From contig JBHJIZ010000063.1 in NCBI GenBank assembly GCA_050043005.1, positions 1 to 29,304 of the forward strand: DNA of 29,304 bases, given 5' to 3'. Origin of the DNA: Thermohalobaculum sp050043005. Its GTDB lineage: Bacteria; Pseudomonadota; Alphaproteobacteria; Rhodobacterales; Rhodobacteraceae. The notes beneath the pieces were generated by a model, which was given only the letters and a program-made list of their open reading frames with translations, was not told the DNA's origin and did not search any database. Of the stretch, positions 23,686 through 29,304 are shown in pieces. Positions within the stretch are counted from its first letter, which is position 1, and the number at the start of each line of letters is the position of its first letter. The translations under genes were made by a program, and so were the position numbers.

Positions 23686-24209
23686 TGCTGGGCCTCGACC
23701 AGCCCGAGCCCGCGGCGGAGCTCATTGACCTGTACGTCGCTGGTCTCGAAGGCCGCGCTCAAGACGTCGACCGCCTTCCAGGGCACGGCGTCGCCGCACA
23801 TGAACACGTCGAACGCACCATAGCCGATCTCGGGCCATGTGTGGACCGAGATGTGGCTTTCGGCCAGCACCGCGACGCCGGACACGCCCTGTGGCGAGAA
23901 CTTGTGCGTGTGGATGTGCAGCAGGGTCGCCCCGCACGCCTCGACGCAATCGCGGAAAGCCTGCTGGATGCGTGTTTCGTCGTCCAGGCCAGCACCGTTG
24001 ACGACCTCGATGATCAGGTGCGTGCCCGCAAACACATCCTCGCCGTCGCGAATGAAGTGGTCTTCGCGATCCGGGTCGAACAAATCGGTACCCGCGACCA
24101 CCTTGAGCGGCGCGGTTTCGGCAACGGCCATGCGGCCGAGGTCGGAATCTTCCTCGTGGGCGCCTGTCTCCAGACCGATCCCCAGTTGGAAGAGGTTGGC
24201 GTCAGACAT
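23682..24209 (-). CDS. speD: S-adenosylmethionine decarboxylase proenzyme
   Basis: 175 aa pyruvoyl-dependent decarboxylase that supplies the aminopropyl donor to SpeE. The self-cleavage site is AESHISVHTWPE: the chain is cut between Glu117 and Ser118, and Ser118 becomes the pyruvoyl group. The core region, with FAGTHLIIEV, the catalytic Cys in EACGATLLHIHTHKF and YGAFDVFMCG, is typical of the bacterial form. The ATG at 24209 is chosen because GGGGAG precedes it; an ATG at 24224 is possible. An N-terminal stretch of about 30 acidic residues precedes the core. The leader upstream can form alternative hairpins (24266-24297). Confidence 0.95.
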   Translation of the reverse strand: MSDANLFQLGIGLETGAHEEDSDLGRMAVAETAPLKVVAGTDLFDPDREDHFIRDGEDVFAGTHLIIEVVNGAGLDDETRIQQAFRDCVEACGATLLHIHTHKFSPQGVSGVAVLAESHISVHTWPEIGYGAFDVFMCGDAVPWKAVDVLSAAFETSDVQVNELRRGLGLVEAQQ

Positions 24210-24265
24210 GGCGCTCCCCTTCATACCAGCAGATGAATCCAGAGGTCCCTTAGCGCCCCCCCAGG

Positions 24266-24297
24266 CCGGTCTCGACCGGTCCGAAGTTGGGATCGGT
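24266..24297 (-). promoter_or_regulatory. speD leader with mutually exclusive hairpins
   Basis: In the speD transcript three segments compete. Segment A (24297-24290, ACCGATCC) can pair with segment B (24282-24275) in 7 of 8 positions. Part of B (GACCGG-type, 24279-24274) can instead pair with segment C (24271-24266) in 6 of 6 positions with a 2-nt loop, which in RNA would have to open a pair or two. The array ends about 57 nt before the speD start. Alternatively the C-B dyad (CCGGTC-TC-GACCGG) is a DNA operator. It matches no riboswitch that I know. Confidence 0.35.
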
Positions 24298-24365
24298 TCC
24301 CCTCTCGCAGACTGGGCATCTAGGGATGCGGCTCGATTCGCGCAAGAGATGCATGGCGTACATCA

Positions 24366-24379
24366 TGTGTATATACACA
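24366..24379. promoter_or_regulatory. 14-bp perfect palindrome in the speD/oxidoreductase intergenic region
   Basis: TGTGTATATACACA is exactly self-complementary. It lies between the divergent speD (start 24209) and the oxidoreductase (start 24445), 65 nt before the latter. Palindromes of the TGTATACA kind are typical operators of GntR-family regulators, and the central TATATA could also be part of a -10. No regulator gene is in the window. Confidence 0.4.
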
Positions 24380-24444
24380 CTTTTTTCTTGTTTGCCCGCG
24401 ACAGGGCGGGAAAACTGAACCGAAAACAGATGGGAGGCTTCAAC

Positions 24445-25458
24445 GTGACGAGCAGTCTGATCAACCGCCGGGTGGTGCTGTCGAGCCGCCCGAAGGGCGT
24501 GCCGCAAGCCGAGCATTTTACGGTGGACGAGGTGCCGGTGCCGGATCTGGGCGACGGTGAGCTGTTGGTGCAGACACTGTTCTGGTCGGTCGATCCGGCA
24601 ATGCGGGGCTGGGCCAATGACGCGCCCAACTACTTGCCGCCGGTCGCGATCGGCGACGCGATGCGGTCGTTTGCCGTAGGCCGGGTCGTGGCCTCGCGGA
24701 ATGCGGATTACGCCGAAGGTGAACTCGTGCACGGGATGCTCGGCTGGCAGCGGTTTGCCGTCAGCGACGGATCGAACATCGACCGCAAGGTGGCGGATAG
24801 CGGTCTGTCTCCGTCGCTGGCACTCGGCGTGCTGGGATTGAATGGCGTGACGGCCTATTACGGGCTGCTCGACGTTTGCGATCCGAAGCCGGGTGAGACG
24901 GTCGTCGTGTCCACGGCTGCGGGGGCGGTCGGAGGGGCCGTGGGCCAGATTGCGAAGATCAAGGGCGCGCGCACGGTCGGGATCACCTCATCGCCCGAGA
25001 AGATGGCGCTCTGCCGAGAGAAGTTCAGCTATGACGCCGTGATCAGCTACCGCGATCAGGATGTGGCCGAGGCTCTGGCTGAAGCCGCACCCGATGGTGT
25101 GAACTGCTATTTCGACAACACCTGCGGGCCGATCAGCGATGCCGTGATGACCAAGCTCGCACTTGGTGCACGGATCTGCATTTGCGGGACGGCGAGCCTG
25201 ACGGATTGGGATCCGATCCCTGTCGGCCCGCGTGTGCATCGTCAACTGCTCGTTGCTCGGGCGCGGATGCAGGGTTTTCTTGTCCTCGACTATCAAGACA
25301 GGTTCGGCGAGGCGATCGACACGCTGTCCGGCTGGATCAAGGACGGCAAGCTGACCTACGAGGAGCATACGTTGGAGGGCGCCGAAGCTGCTCCTGGCGC
25401 GATCGACATGCTCTATCGCGGGCAGAATGCGGGCAAGCTGCTGGTCCGGGTGGATTGA
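24445..25458 (+). CDS. NADP-dependent oxidoreductase, MDR superfamily (CurA/leukotriene B4 dehydrogenase-like)
   Basis: 337 aa zinc-free medium-chain reductase that typically reduces the C=C bond of enones or enals with NADPH. The GTG at 24445 is chosen because GGGAGG lies 7 nt upstream; the in-frame ATG at 24430 overlaps that site. Motifs: an N-terminal GroES-like half with SVDPAMRGWAND (the YxxPYMRGRM-type region of the family), LGLNGVTAYYGLLDVC, and the nucleotide-binding AAGAVGGAVGQIAKIKG near 150-170. FDNTCGPISDAVM follows in the usual place of the FDNVGG motif. The C-terminus (GKLLVRV) is complete. It is monocistronic and divergent from speD. The physiological substrate is unknown. Confidence 0.9.
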   Translation: MTSSLINRRVVLSSRPKGVPQAEHFTVDEVPVPDLGDGELLVQTLFWSVDPAMRGWANDAPNYLPPVAIGDAMRSFAVGRVVASRNADYAEGELVHGMLGWQRFAVSDGSNIDRKVADSGLSPSLALGVLGLNGVTAYYGLLDVCDPKPGETVVVSTAAGAVGGAVGQIAKIKGARTVGITSSPEKMALCREKFSYDAVISYRDQDVAEALAEAAPDGVNCYFDNTCGPISDAVMTKLALGARICICGTASLTDWDPIPVGPRVHRQLLVARARMQGFLVLDYQDRFGEAIDTLSGWIKDGKLTYEEHTLEGAEAAPGAIDMLYRGQNAGKLLVRVD

Positions 25459-25819
25459 GCGGCGTTGCGCGATTGGTCTCCGTTCCAGTGCGATGCAAGC
25501 CTGACTGGAGGATCGCCGTAGATCGGTGAAGGCATGGCTTGAAGCGCTTCGTGAAAGGCATCCCGCCCGGTGCAGCCGGGCAGCGCCCGACCTCCCCCCG
25601 GAGGGCGCTACATCGATCTCAGTCAGATGCTCGGACGCCTGTCAGGTCCGCATAAACACCTGCCACCCCAGCATAACGAAGTGCCCTCCAGGTCGGTCGC
25701 TGCCATGCCTGCGCCAGTGCTTCGGAGAGCGTCGCCGCGTGTTTCGTTCCACTGTGATCCCTAAGAGGGAACGGAGAGTGACTACGTCGCGTGGTTCAAC
25801 AGGTGGGTTTTCGATCGGA
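25459..25819. other. 361-bp gap with two adjacent hairpins, no supportable gene
   Basis: No reading frame here has a good start site or a recognisable product. Two hairpins stand back to back: GCCCGG/CCGGGC (25565-25570 with 25576-25581, 5-nt loop) and AGCGCCC/GGGCGCT (25582-25588 with 25603-25609, 14-nt loop). A short palindrome GAAGCGCTTC is at 25542-25551. The region lies between convergent genes, so the hairpins may be terminators without T-runs. The rest (25610-25819) could be decayed coding sequence, but I cannot name a parent. Confidence 0.4.
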
Positions 25820-27016
25820 TCAACCCGCCGCCTCCGGCACCGCCGCACCGCGCGCCATCAGCACATCGATCTCTGCGGGCGCATAGCCCAGCTCCGCCAG
25901 ACCCTGCGCCGTATGCTGACCCAACCGAGGCGCTCCCAGACGATACTCCGGCGGCGTCCCGTCGAACCGCGCCGGCGCACGGGTCTGGCGCAGCCGCCCG
26001 GCATCCGGATGGTCACGCTCTTCGATCAAACCGTTCGCCTCGATCTGCGGATGGCGGATCATCTCGCGCCGGGTCAGAACCGGAGCGTGCGGCACGTCGA
26101 ACCGGTCCAGCCGTTCGATCCACTCGGCACTGGATCGCTCGCGCAGCGCCTCCTGCGTCATCGCCAAGCGCTCGTTCTTGTATTCCTCCAGCCCAGCCGA
26201 CGTCAGGAACCGCGCGTCGGCCTTCCACTCCGGCTTCTCACAGGCATCGGCCAGCTTCTCCCAATCCACCCGGCGAAACGCGGCGACCGAGATATAGCCA
26301 TCCGCCGTCTCGTAGATCAGGTCGATAAAACTCTGCGCCGTCTCGCGTTCCAACTCGTGGCCAACAAACGTGTGCCCGCCCATGTCCGAGGACCACAGGA
26401 AGTGTACAACCGTATCCAGCATCGACAAGTGGATGTGCTGACCTGCGCCCGAACGCTCCCGCGCGAACAGCGCCGCCGTGATCGCCTGCGCCATGGTGAA
26501 GCCCGTCAGCTTGTCGGGCACAATCGTCCGCACCAGCGATGGCCGCGCGTCGTCCGACCCCGCCTGAACCGAGGTCAACCCCGACAGCGACTGGATCAGC
26601 GGATCGAACACCGGCTTGTGCGCATAGGGCCCCGTCTCGCCAAACCCGCAGATCGAGGCATAGATGCTCCTCGGGTTCACGGCCTTCGCGTCCGCATACC
26701 CGATCCCCAACCGGTCCGCGCCACCCGGCCGGAAGTTCTGCAACACCACATCCGCCGTCGCGTAAAGCTTCAGCAACGCCTCGCGCGCGCCGTCCTTCTT
26801 CAGGTCCAGCACGACCGAGCGCTTGTTGCGGTTGTTGTTCACGAACGAGGCCGAGAACCCGCCGCGCCGCGGCGCCACATGCCGCGAGTTGTCCCCCGCC
26901 GGGCTCTCCACCTTGATCACATCCGCACCCTGATCGCCCAGGATCATCCCGCACAGCGGGCCTGAGATCATGGTCGAGAGATCGACAATGCGCACTCCGT
27001 CGAGAGGTCCGGGCAT
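25820..27016 (-). CDS. CaiB/BaiF family (family III) CoA-transferase
   Basis: 398 aa, the normal length. It moves CoA between carboxylic acids through an aspartyl-CoA intermediate; the catalytic Asp is probably Asp138 in KPVFDPLIQ. Other family features: N-terminal LDGVRIVDLSTMISGP, ADVIKVESPAGD near 31-42, LQNFRPGG, ASICGFGETGPYA, and the later AFRRVDWEKLADA. The start at 27016 is preceded by a moderate AGGA. It follows the fumarase-like beta subunit gene on the same strand with a 68-nt gap. Mesaconate, citramalate, succinate or carnitine-type acids are possible partners; the sequence does not decide. Confidence 0.92.
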   Translation of the reverse strand: MPGPLDGVRIVDLSTMISGPLCGMILGDQGADVIKVESPAGDNSRHVAPRRGGFSASFVNNNRNKRSVVLDLKKDGAREALLKLYATADVVLQNFRPGGADRLGIGYADAKAVNPRSIYASICGFGETGPYAHKPVFDPLIQSLSGLTSVQAGSDDARPSLVRTIVPDKLTGFTMAQAITAALFARERSGAGQHIHLSMLDTVVHFLWSSDMGGHTFVGHELERETAQSFIDLIYETADGYISVAAFRRVDWEKLADACEKPEWKADARFLTSAGLEEYKNERLAMTQEALRERSSAEWIERLDRFDVPHAPVLTRREMIRHPQIEANGLIEERDHPDAGRLRQTRAPARFDGTPPEYRLGAPRLGQHTAQGLAELGYAPAEIDVLMARGAAVPEAAG

Positions 27017-27084
27017 GGAGGGTGTCCTTCGGCTGTTCCGGTCCGCGCAAGGTAGAGCGACCCAAGCTGCTTGGGAAGCGTGGG

Positions 27085-27753
27085 TCAGATCAACTCATCG
27101 GTACGATCGTCGGTCTCGCCGAACCGCTTCAGCGTCGCCGGGCGCGTGCCCTCGTAGACGGCGGCCAGACCGGGGGCGATCTTCGCGTTCTCACGCTCGA
27201 ACAGACAATTGCCCTGAAGATCGCTCGCCACGATGAACGGCCCCATGTTGTTGCACTTCAACACCCACATCGCCTGGGCCATGCCAAGCTCCTCGGCCCA
27301 GTGCACCGCCTCGACATTCTCGACCCCGCGCCCCAGCAGCGCGCCCGTGCCGTACCCCACCGTCGTCAGATAGACAGCCCCGTTCGGGACGAAATGCTCT
27401 TTATAGGTCTCGGGCGACATGCCCCCCTTGCCGACCACCAGCTTCGCGCCGGACTTCGCGAACCACTCGCCGATCCACTTGGCAAAGCGGAAACTCGCCG
27501 TCGCCGTCACCGCCCCCATCGTGAAGGTGCCATCCGCGTTGATCGACGCCGCCGGAGAGCAGTGGAAATTCGCCGCCGAGGCGCGCGGCAACTCCATCGG
27601 AATGTTCGCCTTGTCCTCGAGCGCGCGCATGTAGACGCCCTCGCGCGCCGTATACATCAACCCGTCCAGATAGACGATATCGCCCAGTTGCAGCGCGGCC
27701 AGCGCGTCGGGCGTCGGCGTGGTCGACAGGCGGATCTTGCGTGGAGTGCTCAT
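27085..27753 (-). CDS. Stand-alone class I fumarase/tartrate dehydratase beta-type subunit
   Basis: 222 aa. It corresponds to the C-terminal (Fumerase_C, TtdB-like) domain of class I iron-sulfur hydro-lyases. Motifs: LQLGDIVYLDGLMYTAREGVYMRALED near the N-terminus, FHCSPAASI, the swivelling-domain VVGKGGMSPETYKEHF, VYLTTVGYGTGAL, and the late EELGMAQAMWVLKCNNMGPFIVASD. The ATG at 27753 has no clear Shine-Dalgarno site; upstream residues are not family-like, so a leaderless message is possible. The alpha (iron-sulfur, N-terminal) partner normally encoded beside it is absent: upstream is the LRR gene, downstream the CoA-transferase. The alpha subunit may lie elsewhere in the genome. Confidence 0.88.
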   Translation of the reverse strand: MSTPRKIRLSTTPTPDALAALQLGDIVYLDGLMYTAREGVYMRALEDKANIPMELPRASAANFHCSPAASINADGTFTMGAVTATASFRFAKWIGEWFAKSGAKLVVGKGGMSPETYKEHFVPNGAVYLTTVGYGTGALLGRGVENVEAVHWAEELGMAQAMWVLKCNNMGPFIVASDLQGNCLFERENAKIAPGLAAVYEGTRPATLKRFGETDDRTDELI

Positions 27754-27901
27754 GCGGCGCAGAGGACCAGAAATCGCGCCCGCCGTCCAGACAGGTTTGC
27801 GTGAGACGGACGTCACCGACGCCGAGAGCCGGCACCCCCGGCGAGGCGCCCCTGATTGCCTTGAACTCCCGGCCAATGTCCGGTTGACCCGGGCCGCGAC
27901 C

Positions 27902-29304
27902 CTACGGCTTCTTCGGCGGCACCTTCGCCTGCCATGGCGCGGGGCTAGCCTTCAGGCGCTCAATGTGGGTCAGAGCCGAAGCACGAACATCTGCTGGAGC
28001 ATCCTTCAAAATCTCGCGGATCGGGTCAGGCTTTGACGTAAGCCACTGCTCAATGCGTTGCGTCAGAGCAGCCCGTCCGCCGTAGGCATCCAGAGTTGCC
28101 AGCGTGACCTCCTGAACCAGTGTCGCAGCAACCACACCCAATCCCGCGTAAACGACGTTCCGGGCCGTGAACAGGTTGAAGCCTGCCTGCCGCCCTGCTT
28201 CGCGGCCGTCTTCCTCGACCGGGAGGTTGGCGCGCAGATGTTCGCCGACCTCGGGCCGGACGATCTCGAATGCGGCCACATCGTCCAGAACCTCGGCCAC
28301 TGCGGGCTCTACCGAGCGGTCCCGCGCGCGGTCGGCCGTCTCGGTGTCATAGTACCGGCACTCAGGAAACTGGCGCACGAACAGCGGCAGCGAGTCGACC
28401 ACGCCATCGACGGCCTCGCGCATCTGGGCGCCCATCGACTTTTCCATGCCGTCGGGAGCGGCCTGCGCCTTGTCGTCGGCCTCCACCCGCCGTGCGAACT
28501 TCTGAGACAGCGCCCAAAGCCGCCAGCCCTCGGCGTCGATGTCCTCCAGATCCCGCCGCACCAGCATCAAAGCCTCGACTGCCCACTTCGCCGGACCGGG
28601 GAAATCGTTCGAGCCGGGCAGCGGCTGCGTCATCGCCTCCAACGCTTCGATGACCATCGGTTTCATGGCCTCGGCACGCGCCCCGATCTCACCCTCCGCC
28701 AGTGGCTGCAGGTAATCGTCCTCGGGCCGAAACCGCACACCACCCTTCTGCTGTTCCGGCGCGGGTGGCGGTGGCGCAGGCACAAACGGCTCTGGCGGTC
28801 CGCCGAACTCGGGATGCTCGCCGTTCAGGTATTGCAGAACCTGTTTCACGCGATCCTGTGGGTTTTCGATCGTCGCCAGTGCCCGGTGCGCTGCGTCCCG
28901 ATCCGCTGCGGGCGTCTCACCGAACCAAAGACCGAACGTGATGATCGGGTAGAGATTAGGATCCGGCTCATCGCCAAGGCGGGAAAGCCCGGCCAGCGGC
29001 AGCAGATCGGCCACCTGCGACCCTTTCAGGTTCAGCAACCGCAAATCGATCATCAGCGACAGGGGCGACAGATCTGCTGCCTTGCTGCCTTGCAAGCTGA
29101 GCACCTGCAGCTTTCTCAGATCTCGCAGGGCCGAAAGGTCGCTGACTGGCGTGTCGTTGAGGTCTAGCCTCAGCAACACACAAAGATCTTTCAGCGGGGA
29201 GAGGTCGCTGACCTGAGTGTTGGAGAGGGATAGCCGCTGCAACGCGCTCAGGAGTTGAAGGCGGGTGAGGTCGCTGACATGCGAGAGGTTGAGGAATAGC
29301 GACT
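27902..29304 (-). CDS. Leucine-rich-repeat protein with C-terminal hydrophobic segment (5' end outside window)
   Basis: Visible part 467 codons; the frame is open to the right edge, so the start is missing. The first roughly 105 visible residues are LRR units of the bacterial 21-22-residue (internalin-like) kind with consensus LxxLxLxxTxVSDLSPLxxL. A Pro-rich linker (PFVPAPPPPAPEQQ) follows. Then comes a long charged helical region (about residues 175-370), with AEAMKPMVIEALEAM and MEKSMGAQMREAVDGVVDSL. Near the end, TARNVVYAGLGVVAATLVQE is hydrophobic enough to be a membrane or buried helix, followed by a basic tail ending KVPPKKP. I do not recognise the helical domain. No NTPase motif is visible, but the N-terminus is not available. 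A peptide-binding or sensor role is inferred from LRRs only. Confidence 0.8.
   Translation of the reverse strand, partial: SLFLNLSHVSDLTRLQLLSALQRLSLSNTQVSDLSPLKDLCVLLRLDLNDTPVSDLSALRDLRKLQVLSLQGSKAADLSPLSLMIDLRLLNLKGSQVADLLPLAGLSRLGDEPDPNLYPIITFGLWFGETPAADRDAAHRALATIENPQDRVKQVLQYLNGEHPEFGGPPEPFVPAPPPPAPEQQKGGVRFRPEDDYLQPLAEGEIGARAEAMKPMVIEALEAMTQPLPGSNDFPGPAKWAVEALMLVRRDLEDIDAEGWRLWALSQKFARRVEADDKAQAAPDGMEKSMGAQMREAVDGVVDSLPLFVRQFPECRYYDTETADRARDRSVEPAVAEVLDDVAAFEIVRPEVGEHLRANLPVEEDGREAGRQAGFNLFTARNVVYAGLGVVAATLVQEVTLATLDAYGGRAALTQRIEQWLTSKPDPIREILKDAPADVRASALTHIERLKASPAPWQAKVPPKKP
28990..29304 (-). repeat. Leucine-rich repeat array in the partial LRR gene
   Basis: Five successive units of about 63-66 bp encode, in order, variants of the block LxxLxLxxxxVSDLSPL. 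The first visible unit is cut by the window edge, so more units are likely beyond it. Repetition is clear at protein level and partial at DNA level: GTCAGCGACCTC-like words recur on the coding strand. Confidence 0.75.

Noticed and set aside
23839..24444. Upstream extension of the MDR oxidoreductase
   Set aside because: The open frame runs antisense through speD. The GTG at 24445 with GGGAGG gives the normal 337-aa length.
25642..25848. 68-codon minus-strand frame in the gap beyond the CoA-transferase
   Set aside because: It overlaps the end of the CoA-transferase gene, is Arg-rich, lacks a ribosome site and resembles no family; possibly relic sequence.
1..29304. CRISPR arrays, tRNA/rRNA genes, insertion sequences
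   Set aside because: No regularly spaced direct repeats, cloverleaf-like segments with conserved T-loop words, or transposase motifs were seen on either strand by eye.

Overview
The window comes from a high-GC alphaproteobacterium, most likely of the Rhodobacterales (Roseobacter-like). The reasons are the glycolate oxidase set glcDEF, the neighbouring lysC and ptsP (PTS-Ntr enzyme I), a bacterial speD-speE pair, and tightly packed operons with overlapping stop and start codons. The assignment rests on gene content and remembered protein families; no database was searched. I saw no rRNA, tRNA, CRISPR array, transposase or integrase.

Layout. Positions 1-7136 (minus strand) hold a six-gene operon: an AMP-forming acyl-CoA ligase followed by livG, livH, livM, a periplasmic binding protein and livF, which runs off the left edge. 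It looks like an import-and-CoA-activation unit for a carboxylic acid. Its control region (about 7140-7300) has a strong 5'-UTR hairpin, a sigma70-like promoter and a 20-bp TetR-type palindrome. Divergent from it, 7523-8674 encodes an orphan protein resembling DUF3626. Next on the minus strand are a type II haloacid-dehalogenase-like enzyme (8820-9554), a clear intrinsic terminator, a small heat-shock protein (9641-10099), and glcD-glcE-glcF with an exported trypsin-like protease as the last gene (10222-14862). A small exported orphan (14976-15401), ptsP and lysC follow.

On the plus strand, 19283-20949 encodes an EutQ-like cupin whose stop overlaps the start of a DAO-family FAD oxidoreductase. 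An AT-richer insert (about 20990-22840) carries a putative lipoprotein and a phage-lambda-R-like muramidase, ending in convergent hairpins. Then come speE and speD (minus; spermidine synthesis) with a structured speD leader, and an MDR-family NADP oxidoreductase (plus). A 361-bp gene-free gap with two back-to-back hairpins follows. The right end (minus) has a family III CoA-transferase, a stand-alone fumarase/tartrate dehydratase beta-type subunit, and a leucine-rich-repeat protein with a C-terminal hydrophobic segment that is cut by the right edge.

Most genes are core metabolism: organic acid uptake, glycolate oxidation, aspartate-family amino acids, nitrogen PTS and polyamines. The pieces most likely to be undescribed are the DUF3626-like orphan, the lipoprotein/muramidase pair, the LRR protein and the mutually exclusive hairpins before speD.
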